DNA of 64,000 nt from Oceanicaulis sp. BBD 1991-10 (GTDB lineage: Bacteria; Pseudomonadota; Alphaproteobacteria; Caulobacterales; Maricaulaceae). Below, one piece after another: positions 1 to 7,550 of the stretch. Position numbers and translations under genes: made by a program. The notes under the pieces are model-generated. The model was given only the letters and a program-made list of their open reading frames with translations, did no database searches and had not been told where the DNA came from. The DNA lies in the NCBI GenBank assembly GCA_001657295.1, contig LYSW01000006.1, positions 55,560 to 119,559 on the forward strand, given 5' to 3'. The stretch's first letter is position 1. Every line of letters begins with the position of its first letter.

Positions 1-1
1 T

Positions 2-214
2 CCCAATACCGAGACCACCTTCGCCTACCAGCTGATCGGTCAGGGCGAATGGGAGCTTGGCGCCAATCTGTCCCTGGTCGGCGATGTCCGCTATTTCGAC
101 GCCGGCGCGTTTCAGGCCGAGCGCTATGTGCTGACCACGGGCGCCTTTGATTCCGTGCTCGACACCGACTGGACGGCCACCGAAGCGACCATCGGATTGC
201 GCTATCGCTTCTAA
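2..214 (+). CDS. C-terminal end of an outer-membrane beta-barrel protein (5' truncated by window edge)
   Basis: An open frame runs in from the window edge and ends with TAA at 212-214, giving 70 residues. It alternates polar and hydrophobic/aromatic residues and finishes in GLRYRF, that is, a terminal phenylalanine after an alternating strand. This is the signature of the last beta strand of an outer-membrane barrel recognised by the BAM machinery. The family cannot be named from the fragment. Its stop interlocks with the dusA stop on the other strand (4-base overlap at 211-214). Confidence 0.65.
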   Translation, partial: PNTETTFAYQLIGQGEWELGANLSLVGDVRYFDAGAFQAERYVLTTGAFDSVLDTDWTATEATIGLRYRF

Positions 215-1245
215 GAGGCGGTGCGCAAGAGTGCGCCCCGGGGGCCAATGCGCCCATCGGGCGCGCACTCGACCGCTTGCAGCGCCCGTTCCGTCACCGA
301 CCAGTCCGCGCCGGGTTTATTGGCTTCAGATGAGAGGACCTGACGCCATTTGCGTGCGCCCGGACGCCCCGCGAACAGGCCGAGCATGTGACGCGTGACG
401 GCGTGCAGCTTCACGCCCCGGCTCAGCTGGTCCTCCACATAGGGGCGAAAAGCCGCGACCACTTCAATCGGGCTCGCCACCGGATTGGCGGCGCTGAAGA
501 TCGCGCGATCCGCATCGGCAAGGATCCACGGCGTCTGATAGGCCGCCCGGCCGACCATGACGCCGTCAAGTCCGCCTCGGTTTTCAAGCGCATGCGCCAG
601 ATCAATCAGGCCGCCATTAAGGATGATTTCAAGGTCCGGCCGCTCGCGTTTGAGCCGGTGCACCAGCGCATAGTCCAACGGCGGCACATCCCGGTTTTCC
701 TTCGGACTCAACCCCTTCAGCCAGGCTTTGCGTGCGTGCACGGTGAAGCTGGTGACGCCGGATTGCGCGACGATGTTCACAAACTCGAAAAGCGTGGCTT
801 CGGGCTTCTGATCGTCGACGCCGAGCCGATGCTTGACCGTGACCGGCACATTCACCGTTTCGCGCATCGCGATAAGACAGTCACGCACAAGCTCCGGCTC
901 GCGCATCAGGCAGGCGCCGAACTTGCCCGACTGGACCCTGTCGGACGGGCAACCGACATTGAGGTTGATCTCCGCATAGCCGAATTCAGCCGCAATTCTG
1001 CTTGCCTGCGCCAGTGTTTCCGGATCGGACCCGCCCAGCTGGATGGCCACAGGATGTTCGGCCGGGTCAAATCCGATCAGGCGCGGTGCATCGCCATGGA
1101 TCACCGCCTGGTCGACCGCCATCTCGGTATAGAGAAGCGCGCGGCGCGTCAGGACACGGTGAAACGCCCGGCAATGCCGGTCGGTCCAGTCCATCATCGG
1201 CGCCACCGATAAGCGGCGGTCCACGGTGTCGGGGTGCTGGTTCAT
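211..1245 (-). CDS. dusA: tRNA-dihydrouridine synthase A
   Basis: This 344-residue protein reduces uridine to dihydrouridine in the tRNA D-loop (position 20/20a) using FMN and NADPH. The FMN-binding start of the TIM barrel, APMMDWTDRH, is at residues 15-24. The catalytic cysteine is Cys99 in LNVGCPS, followed by the DusA-type GKFGACLM. The length and the N-terminal motif fit DusA rather than DusB. It ends head-on with the preceding barrel gene, sharing the tetramer at 211-214. The region upstream of its start (1246-1578) separates it from a divergently oriented unknown gene. Confidence 0.96.
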   Translation of the reverse strand: MNQHPDTVDRRLSVAPMMDWTDRHCRAFHRVLTRRALLYTEMAVDQAVIHGDAPRLIGFDPAEHPVAIQLGGSDPETLAQASRIAAEFGYAEINLNVGCPSDRVQSGKFGACLMREPELVRDCLIAMRETVNVPVTVKHRLGVDDQKPEATLFEFVNIVAQSGVTSFTVHARKAWLKGLSPKENRDVPPLDYALVHRLKRERPDLEIILNGGLIDLAHALENRGGLDGVMVGRAAYQTPWILADADRAIFSAANPVASPIEVVAAFRPYVEDQLSRGVKLHAVTRHMLGLFAGRPGARKWRQVLSSEANKPGADWSVTERALQAVECAPDGRIGPRGALLRTAS

Positions 1246-1578
1246 GGGCGCGATGTAGGCCGCATGGGCGCAAAGCGCAATTCGGCCGCTCGATTTAGCG
1301 CGCGCCAGACACCTGCGTGCGACGGGCCTTCAGGCTCCCTGACACGCCGCGCCAAAAGCGCGGCGGCCGGGCCGCGGGTCGCGACCGGCTTGAGGTCCAA
1401 ACCGCCGAGCGCCCGGAGTTTGGACATTACGGCCGACGGCGACAGAACATCGCCGAGGCCGCGCCAGGCAACGGCTTGGCGCAGGGCTCGTCGGATCGCA
1501 TAAAGCCATATTAACCCTGCCGCTTAACCCGGTCTTGAAGCGGCCTGGCGTACGCTCTCTCGCCTGAAGGAGCACGCC
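1246..1578. other. Intergenic region with no supported gene
   Basis: About 333 bases lie between the divergent dusA and the unknown gene at 1579, so both promoters should be here. I see two TTAA motifs (1511-1514 and 1524-1527), but they are nine bases apart, not the seven expected of a full CtrA box. No RNA gene or repeat was recognised. Short open frames crossing it look like chance in GC-rich DNA. Confidence 0.5.
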
Positions 1579-2124
1579 ATGGCCAAAGCCGCCTATCACA
1601 AGCATCAGCGCGTCTATGTGCGCCCGGTCGGGACCTGGGCGATGATCGAGCGGGTCAAGCCGCACTGGGTCAAGGATGTCGAGGAGCCGGTTCGGATCTA
1701 TTACGATTGCGGCCTGGGCCGCGACTTCACCGAAGCGGAGCTGGCGGTCGAAGCGGTCGAACAGACCGACGCCGGGCGCTGGCGGATCATGCGCGCGCGC
1801 AATAAATGGCAAACCGTGGAGGAGTGCGCGCACCATCCTCAACCGGGCACTTATCCCGTCGTGGTGACCGATGAGCAGGATTGGGGCGGATGGCGGGTGC
1901 CGGGCGCGGAGTATGACCGCGACCCTAACCGCATCGAAGCGCAAGCCCGCATGATCGTTCATGCGCCGCGCCTGCTGGCGTTGGCCGAAACCCTCACCCG
2001 GATGGCCGCCGAAGACGCTGAGGCGGGCCCTGATCTGATCGCCGTCGCACGGCGCGCAGAGGACCTTGTCCGCGCCGTCAAGGCCCGTCCCGGCGCGCCT
2101 GATCAATTGCAGGCCGCCGAGTAA
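1579..2124 (+). CDS. Conserved hypothetical protein, 181 aa
   Basis: I do not recognise a named family. The protein has no signal peptide and no membrane segment. The N-terminal half (1-115) is rich in Trp, Tyr and Arg with many beta-type stretches (for example RVYVRPVGTWAMIERVKPHW). The C-terminal part (about 120-175) looks helical and acidic/alanine rich, like a small helical bundle. The ATG has a good GGAG ribosome site at 1568-1571, spaced 7 bases from the ATG. It is followed by a gap of 81 bases and then the receiver-domain gene on the same strand; a GGTTAACC palindrome lies in that gap near 2135. Confidence 0.8.
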   Translation: MAKAAYHKHQRVYVRPVGTWAMIERVKPHWVKDVEEPVRIYYDCGLGRDFTEAELAVEAVEQTDAGRWRIMRARNKWQTVEECAHHPQPGTYPVVVTDEQDWGGWRVPGAEYDRDPNRIEAQARMIVHAPRLLALAETLTRMAAEDAEAGPDLIAVARRAEDLVRAVKARPGAPDQLQAAE

Positions 2125-2205
2125 TCCAGTCGGTTAACCGGTCGGAAACGCTGCAGGTCCATATCTGTATGTCACGCCCGAGGATGAGGCAGCGCGCAGG
2201 CACGC

Positions 2206-2754
2206 ATGGCGAATCTGTCGAAAATCAACACCTTGGTTGTCGATGACAACGCGCACATGATCCATATCGTGCGGTCCATGCTGTTGGGTTTCGGCATTAC
2301 GCGCACTTATGAGTCCCGGGATGCGGCCGAAGCGTTCGACATCGTCCGCCACGAGCCGATCGATCTGATTATCGTCGATTTCCAGATGCCCTTGCTGGAC
2401 GGTCTCGAATTCACCCAAATGGTTCGCACCGGCGGCGACACGCGCAATCCCTATATTCCGATCATATTGCTGACCGCTCACACGGAGCGTTCACGCATCG
2501 TGGCGGCGCGCGACGCGGGCGTAACCGAAATCTGCGCCAAGCCGGTCACAGCGCATCAAATGTGGACCAAGATCGCGGCTGTGGTGAACAATCCGCGCCC
2601 CTTCGTCCGCGCCAAGTCGTATTTCGGTCCGGACAGGCGACGCCAAGACCTTGAATTTAAGGGTGAAGACCGGCGCGCCACCGTCATTGACGGCGATAGC
2701 AAGCCGGAGGCCGGCGATGGCGCGGTCGTCGTAGAAGCGGACACCGCCGCCTAG
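2206..2754 (+). CDS. Single receiver-domain response regulator
   Basis: The protein is a CheY-like receiver (residues 6-125) with a short tail. The acidic pair is Asp13-Asp14, the phospho-acceptor is Asp58 in IIVDFQMP, the switch Thr is Thr90 and the conserved Lys is Lys112. The tail carries YFGPDRRR, a motif I have seen in alphaproteobacterial receiver-only proteins of unknown role, and ends in an acidic disordered stretch. There is no output domain, so it likely passes signal by protein contact. It lies 83 bases upstream of a PleC-like kinase on the same strand, so a functional link is possible but not shown. It is longer than DivK (about 130 aa) and is not DivK. Confidence 0.9.
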   Translation: MANLSKINTLVVDDNAHMIHIVRSMLLGFGITRTYESRDAAEAFDIVRHEPIDLIIVDFQMPLLDGLEFTQMVRTGGDTRNPYIPIILLTAHTERSRIVAARDAGVTEICAKPVTAHQMWTKIAAVVNNPRPFVRAKSYFGPDRRRQDLEFKGEDRRATVIDGDSKPEAGDGAVVVEADTAA

Positions 2755-2837
2755 GGCGCGCGGATATCACCAGTTTCATTAGGCGCAAGCGGCATCACGG
2801 CTAGACCTCTGCGGTGCGAGCGCCCTACCCTGCCCGT

Positions 2838-5420
2838 ATGATTCGCAAGGGCGAAGCGACCGGCGGCCGCGAGCGCCGCGCCGACCGGCAACGCGCCGGC
2901 GCTCGGGCTCGTGCGTCCGCCGCCCGGCCGGTCACCCTCGCCGTCCTCGCCTTTTCACTGGTTTTTGCGTGCGTGATCGCGGTCAAGCTCCAGCAGGAAT
3001 GGACCGCCGCGCAAGGCGCGGCGGATGCTGCGAAGGCGCGCTCGGCGGCGCTTCTGGCGGAACGGGTCTCAAACCGCATTGCGGAGATTGACGGCGCCGC
3101 CGCCGTGGCCGCTGCGCAAATTGCAGCGCTTGACGCCGCCGATGTCGAACCGTCGGCGCGCGCCGCGATCAACCGCCTGGCCGCCGCCGAGGCTGTTTAC
3201 GGCGCAGCGGTGTTGATGCCGGATGGTCGGGTTTTCGCCGCCGGCGGCGCTTCAACCGAAACGCTGCGCGCGGCTGCGGACGCCGGCTTGCAGGATGGCC
3301 TCGCGGTCCGCGCCGGGGAAGCTGGATCGGTGGCGCACGCCTTTCCCACGCCGTTTGCCGACGGTTCGGTCGGCGCGGTCGTCGTGGTGTTCAGCCCTGA
3401 CGCCCTGATCCCGGCGCCTCGGGCCGGAGTCCTTCATCTTCTCACCGACACGGACGGTCGATTGATCGCGATGGCGCCGGCGACCGCCTTTGACGGCGCG
3501 CCGCTGGCGGCGCAGCGCTTCGGACTGGACGCCGATCAGGTCGCGTCGCTCGCCGAACGCGGCGGCGCGCTGCGCGGCGCTCAACTCGGCGAGGAGGCGC
3601 AAACCCTGGGCGCGGCCCGCATACCCGGCGCGCCGCTCCATGCCCTGGTGATCGGTTCGAGCGGCATCAATCAGGCCGCCTGGATCAACACGCTGGTCTT
3701 CCATGTTCTTCTGCTGATCGCTCCGCTGGGAACCGCCGTCGCGCTCTCGGCGCGCCTTCGGTCTGAAACCGACAAACTCGACGCAACCGAGCGGCGCCTG
3801 CGCGATTCCGAAAGCCGGCTGCGCCTGGCGATTGAAAGCGCGCGCTGCGGCGTCTGGGACTGGAATCTCGCCACCGACGAAGTCGTGCTGACGGACAGCT
3901 TCGCCCACCTGATCGGGCGGGCCAAAGGCGAGCGCCTCACGGGCCCGGAGCTGATGTTGATGTTCGGCGAGGACGACCGCCACCGCGTCCGCGCCGCCAT
4001 GCGCGGCGCCGCCCAGGCCCAGGATGTCGACGTCGAGGTGCGCGCCGCAGGGCTCGCGGTCTGGCTGCAGCTGCGCGGACGATTGATGAGCGGCACCAAT
4101 CGGATTGTCGGCGTGGCGATCGACGTCACCGAACGCAAGGGCGCCCAGGCCCGGGTCGCAGCGGCGGAATCCCGCCTGCGCGCCGCTCTGGAGTCCATGA
4201 ATGAAAGCTTCGTGCTCTGGGACTCCCGGCAACGCCTGATCCTGTGGAACCGCAAGTTCCGGGAGTTTTTCGCCTTACCCGACGACGCGCTCAAACCCGG
4301 GATGAGCTATGGCGATGTGGAGGGCCGCGCAGGCCGCGCCATCGAGAAAGTCCATGGCGAGGACGAGTATGCCGGTTACGAGCTGGAATTGCTGGACGGG
4401 CGCTGGCTGCGATATTCCGAGCGCCGGACCGCCGACGGCGGCCTGGTGTCGGTGGGCGCGGACATCACGGCGCTGAAATCCCAGGAAGCGGCCCTGCGCG
4501 ACAATGACCGGGAAATGCGGCGCACGGTCGATAATCTGCGCCTGTCCCAGGAACGCGTTCAGGAACTTGCTGAGAATTACGAGCAGGAGAAAATCCGCGC
4601 GGAAGAGGCCAACCGGTCCAAGTCTGAATTCCTCGCCAACATGTCCCACGAATTGCGCACGCCGCTCAATGCGATCAACGGCTTCTCCGAAATCATGTCC
4701 GGGGAGATGTTCGGTCCGCTCGGCCACGAGCGCTACAAGGATTATGTTCAGGACATTCTCAGCTCCGGCCAGCATCTCCTTTCGCTGATCAACGACATCC
4801 TGGACATGTCCAAGATCGAGGCCGGCAAGATGCAGCTGCAGCCAGAGCCGGTCGATCCCGTCGAATTGGTCGAACAATGCGTCCGGATCATGCGGGCGCG
4901 GGCCGAGGAGAAGGACATCGCTCTTGCCGTGGAAGGCGCGCGCCTGCCCTCCATCGAGGCGGATCCGCGCGCCATGAAACAGGTATTGCTCAACCTGATG
5001 AGCAACGCCGTCAAATTCACGCCGGAAGGCGGCAAGGTTGTCGTGCGCACCTTCGACGCCGCCGACGGCGTCGTCATGCAGGTCGCCGACACGGGCATCG
5101 GCATCGCGGAGGAGGACCTGCCGCGCGTCGGCCGGCCGTTCGAACAGATTGAAAACCAGCACTCCAAGGTCCATCAGGGCTCGGGGCTGGGCCTGGCGCT
5201 TTCGAAGTCGCTGGTCGAGATGCATGGCGGCACGCTGCGGATCGATTCCGTGCTCGGCAAAGGCACGACCGTGTCCTTCACCCTGCCCGCCGTGGCGGCG
5301 GTCGAACCCGATCCCGACGAAATGACCGACGACCCAGCGGCCCTCAGCGACGCCGAACACCGGGCGCTGTCGGGCGAGGCCGAGCCGGAATCGCGAAGCG
5401 AAGCGGCGGCAGCCCCTTAA
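2838..5420 (+). CDS. pleC: PleC/DivJ-like membrane sensor histidine kinase with two PAS domains
   Basis: I start at the ATG (860 aa); a GTG 24 bases upstream is possible. Membrane helices at about 32-50 and 285-305 flank a periplasmic region of some 230 residues. Two PAS domains follow (about 327-433 and 444-547), then a HisKA dimerisation domain with the phospho-acceptor His604 in NMSHELRTPLNAINGFSEIM, and a HATPase domain with N box NLMSNAVKF, G1 ADTGIGI and G2 GSGLGLALS. The order, length and position of the histidine closely match Caulobacter PleC (842 aa, His610), which controls DivK/PleD phosphorylation and cell polarity. A paralogous PAS kinase is the alternative. The stop interlocks with the convergent gene at 5417-5420. 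Confidence 0.85.
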   Translation: MIRKGEATGGRERRADRQRAGARARASAARPVTLAVLAFSLVFACVIAVKLQQEWTAAQGAADAAKARSAALLAERVSNRIAEIDGAAAVAAAQIAALDAADVEPSARAAINRLAAAEAVYGAAVLMPDGRVFAAGGASTETLRAAADAGLQDGLAVRAGEAGSVAHAFPTPFADGSVGAVVVVFSPDALIPAPRAGVLHLLTDTDGRLIAMAPATAFDGAPLAAQRFGLDADQVASLAERGGALRGAQLGEEAQTLGAARIPGAPLHALVIGSSGINQAAWINTLVFHVLLLIAPLGTAVALSARLRSETDKLDATERRLRDSESRLRLAIESARCGVWDWNLATDEVVLTDSFAHLIGRAKGERLTGPELMLMFGEDDRHRVRAAMRGAAQAQDVDVEVRAAGLAVWLQLRGRLMSGTNRIVGVAIDVTERKGAQARVAAAESRLRAALESMNESFVLWDSRQRLILWNRKFREFFALPDDALKPGMSYGDVEGRAGRAIEKVHGEDEYAGYELELLDGRWLRYSERRTADGGLVSVGADITALKSQEAALRDNDREMRRTVDNLRLSQERVQELAENYEQEKIRAEEANRSKSEFLANMSHELRTPLNAINGFSEIMSGEMFGPLGHERYKDYVQDILSSGQHLLSLINDILDMSKIEAGKMQLQPEPVDPVELVEQCVRIMRARAEEKDIALAVEGARLPSIEADPRAMKQVLLNLMSNAVKFTPEGGKVVVRTFDAADGVVMQVADTGIGIAEEDLPRVGRPFEQIENQHSKVHQGSGLGLALSKSLVEMHGGTLRIDSVLGKGTTVSFTLPAVAAVEPDPDEMTDDPAALSDAEHRALSGEAEPESRSEAAAAP

Positions 5421-5929
5421 TCGCCGGGCGGAGGCCCTGGGCGGCGCTCGCGCAGGCCCGGGCCCGGACGGTCAAAGGGCGGCAGGCGCATGGCGGCGCG
5501 GAAGGCGGCTTGACGCTCCTCCGGCTCCAGATCCGAGGCGATGTCCAGAATCAGCGCCTCTGTGGCGTCCTCAAGCGCAGCGCGGGATGCGCGCGAGCGA
5601 TCCAGAGCCGCGGCGGCTTCCTCCGGATCAAAGGGATCGGCGAGCAAGGCTTGCGCGGCGGCCCGGCGCGCAACCGCGACGTCGCGGACCAAGTCTCCAA
5701 GCTCCCGGCGGGTGTCTTCGACGCGCTGACGCGCGGCGCGGCGCTCGTCGGGAGGCAATTGCTCCACGAAGGCGCGCAATTGAAATCCGCCGCCGCCGGC
5801 CCGCATCGTCGCGCCGGAGGCCGCGGGCGCCTCCGGAGCCAGCCAGCTGCGGGCGCCGGCCCCGAGGAGCACGCCGTTCAACAGCACGGAGACCAGAAGC
5901 AGGATGATCCAGATATTCAGCCGGCTCAT
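5417..5929 (-). CDS. CnrX-like periplasmic sensor protein (heavy-metal resistance family)
   Basis: A single N-terminal membrane anchor (residues 6-26) is followed by a periplasmic, almost all-helical domain rich in Arg, Glu and Ala with the spacing LPPDERRAARQRVEDTRREL. This matches the CnrX/Metal_resist/CpxP-like helical hairpin family. The C-terminus is Pro/Arg rich. It is the last gene of the ECF sigma operon and overlaps the anti-sigma-like gene by 4 bases (ATGA at 5926-5929). In the CnrYXH model the periplasmic protein senses a ligand and controls the membrane anti-sigma factor. The ligand here is unknown; I see no cysteine or obvious His/Met metal cluster. Confidence 0.75.
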   Translation of the reverse strand: MSRLNIWIILLLVSVLLNGVLLGAGARSWLAPEAPAASGATMRAGGGGFQLRAFVEQLPPDERRAARQRVEDTRRELGDLVRDVAVARRAAAQALLADPFDPEEAAAALDRSRASRAALEDATEALILDIASDLEPEERQAAFRAAMRLPPFDRPGPGLRERRPGPPPGD

Positions 5930-6336
5930 CGTGCACCCTCCTCCAGCTCGAACACATCGACTTCTTCAAGCGCGCCGAAGGCTGCCGCGAAAACCGCATC
6001 ATCCGGCGCACTCGATTCCGGCGCCGCGAGCCAGCCGGTCCCCAAGCCGACGGTCAGCATGACCGCGGCGGCCACCGCCGCCCAGGTCGGCGCAGCCGGC
6101 CTGCGGCTCGCCAAGCCGTCGGCCAGGATCTGATCAAAGAGCTCCGATGGCGGCGCGGCCTCTGCTGCCTTCGCGAGCATCGCGTCCAGGCGCCGCGCGG
6201 CCTTCAATACGGCTTCGGCCGCCTCTTCATGCGTCTCGACATAGGCTTGCGCGGCGGCGCGCTCCGCCTCGGGCCAGCGATCCAACGCGCCGCCATAGGC
6301 CTCGGCCAGCGCTTCAAAGCGCTCCTGTGTCATCAT
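5926..6336 (-). CDS. Putative membrane-anchored anti-sigma factor
   Basis: The protein has 136 residues: a soluble helical N-terminal part (1-75), one membrane helix (about 83-102) and a short acidic periplasmic tail. This is the usual topology of small ECF anti-sigma factors. There is no zinc-binding HxxxCxxC motif, so it is not of the ZAS type. The call rests mainly on position: it overlaps the ECF sigma gene by 4 bases upstream and the CnrX-like sensor by 4 bases downstream. Alternative: an unrelated small membrane protein in the same operon. Confidence 0.7.
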   Translation of the reverse strand: MMTQERFEALAEAYGGALDRWPEAERAAAQAYVETHEEAAEAVLKAARRLDAMLAKAAEAAPPSELFDQILADGLASRRPAAPTWAAVAAAVMLTVGLGTGWLAAPESSAPDDAVFAAAFGALEEVDVFELEEGAR

Positions 6337-6974
6337 GTTTCACCTCCATGAACTCCGGCGAACCCGTCGATCAGATCGTCGCGCTCGCTCAGGAGCTCCG
6401 TCTTCAGCTTGCGGCGGGCTCGGGCGAGCAAGCTCTCCACCGCCTCAATGCTGACCCCCAAAATCTCCGCCGCCTCAATATTGGTGCAGTCCTGAAAACT
6501 GCAAAGCTCCAGAGCCGCCCTTTGACGCTCCGGCAAGGCGGCGATGGCGGCGCGAACGCGCCGGGCGCTGGCGTCCGCCGCCATCAAATCGTCCGCCCGC
6601 GGCGCCGCGTCGGCGCGCTCGGGCGCGTTTTCCTCCATGGTCTCCTCGCGCCGTTTACGCAGCTTGTCGAGGCAGGCGTTCGTCGCAATACGCGCGACCC
6701 AGGTCTCCAGGCGTGCGCGGTCTGCATCAAAGCGGTCGATCGCGCGCCACACCTTCACAAAGGTTTCCTGCGCGATGTCTTCCGCTTCGCCGGCGTCTTG
6801 CAGCAAACGCCGCGCCACGGAATACACCACCGGCAGGCAGCGCCGCGTCAGCGCTGCGATCGCCGCACGCTCGCCCCGGGAGACCGCCAGGGCGAGCGCG
6901 CGATCACCCGCGCGCGCATCCTGCTGCGGTCCGTCGGCAGGGGACCCGGAGATGACTCGCAGCATAGGACGCAT
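6333..6974 (-). CDS. ECF-family RNA polymerase sigma factor
   Basis: The 213-residue protein has region 2 (about 40-105) with YSVARRLLQDAGEAEDIAQE and the DKLRKRR end of region 2.4. A negatively charged linker follows, then region 4 (about 140-195) with LPERQRAAL and the helix-turn-helix IEAAEILGVSIEAVESLLARA. There is no region 1.1 or 3. It is the second gene of a four-gene operon and is translationally coupled (ATGA) to its likely anti-sigma factor. Its target promoters probably include its own operon, but I could not identify the promoter motif in the 54 bases upstream of the operon. Confidence 0.93.
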   Translation of the reverse strand: MRPMLRVISGSPADGPQQDARAGDRALALAVSRGERAAIAALTRRCLPVVYSVARRLLQDAGEAEDIAQETFVKVWRAIDRFDADRARLETWVARIATNACLDKLRKRREETMEENAPERADAAPRADDLMAADASARRVRAAIAALPERQRAALELCSFQDCTNIEAAEILGVSIEAVESLLARARRKLKTELLSERDDLIDGFAGVHGGET

Positions 6975-6992
6975 GGCGGGGACAGCTTCCGG

Positions 6993-7496
6993 TCAGTCGC
7001 GCCACCACTGGCGCGCTTGCCGGCGAGACTGGCGGGCTTCCAAGGCGGCGTCCAGCTCTTCAGGGCTGATCGCATCATCGCCATTGGCGTCCAGCCGCTC
7101 GAACAGGCGGCCCTCGCGGCCGACGAATTCGGCGCGCGAGATACGACCGTCCTCGTCGGCGTCGATCCGCGCCAGTCCTCGGCGGCCGCGCCGCGGGCCG
7201 TCCTCATCGCCGCGCAGGGCGTGCAGCCGCTGGCGGGTCGGGGAGGCGTCGGCGAGATCGAGGAAGCCGTCGCCATTGCGGTCGCGGAAATCAAATTCCT
7301 CGCCCTGCAGCCGCTCGACTTCGGCGCGCGTGACGGTGTTGTCGCCATTATAATCAGCCGCGCCCAGCATCATGATCGCCATGCCGGCGCGTCCAGGCCC
7401 GTCGCCGCGCGGACCGCCAGGCCCCGGCTGGGCCGCCGCCACGCCGCTGATGATCAGCACGCAGGCCGCCGCGGTGGTGAAAAGAAACGTCTTCAT
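6993..7496 (-). CDS. Secreted EF-hand calcium-binding protein
   Basis: A signal peptide (about 1-23, ending in VAAAQ) precedes several EF-hand loops. Recognisable loops are DYNGDNTVTRAE, DRNGDGFLDLAD, DADEDGRISRAE and DANGDDAISPEE, each with Asp or Asn at the first, third and fifth positions and an acidic residue at the last. A Gly/Pro/Arg-rich linker lies between the signal and the first loop. It is the first gene of the ECF sigma operon, with 18 bases to the sigma gene, and has a GGAG ribosome site. Its position suggests a periplasmic calcium buffer or sensor for the same stress response; that role is inferred. Confidence 0.9.
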   Translation of the reverse strand: MKTFLFTTAAACVLIISGVAAAQPGPGGPRGDGPGRAGMAIMMLGAADYNGDNTVTRAEVERLQGEEFDFRDRNGDGFLDLADASPTRQRLHALRGDEDGPRRGRRGLARIDADEDGRISRAEFVGREGRLFERLDANGDDAISPEELDAALEARQSRRQARQWWRD

Positions 7497-7550
7497 CTAA
7501 CCAACTCCGTTTTTCTTATCGAGGCCCGATTGGGCGCTGTCGCGCCCCCC

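Noticed and set aside
1511..1527. CtrA box (TTAA-N7-TTAA)
   Set aside because: The two TTAA motifs are nine bases apart, so it is not the full consensus.
2206..2754. Receiver protein as DivK
   Set aside because: It is 182 residues with an extended tail; DivK is about 130 residues and lacks it.
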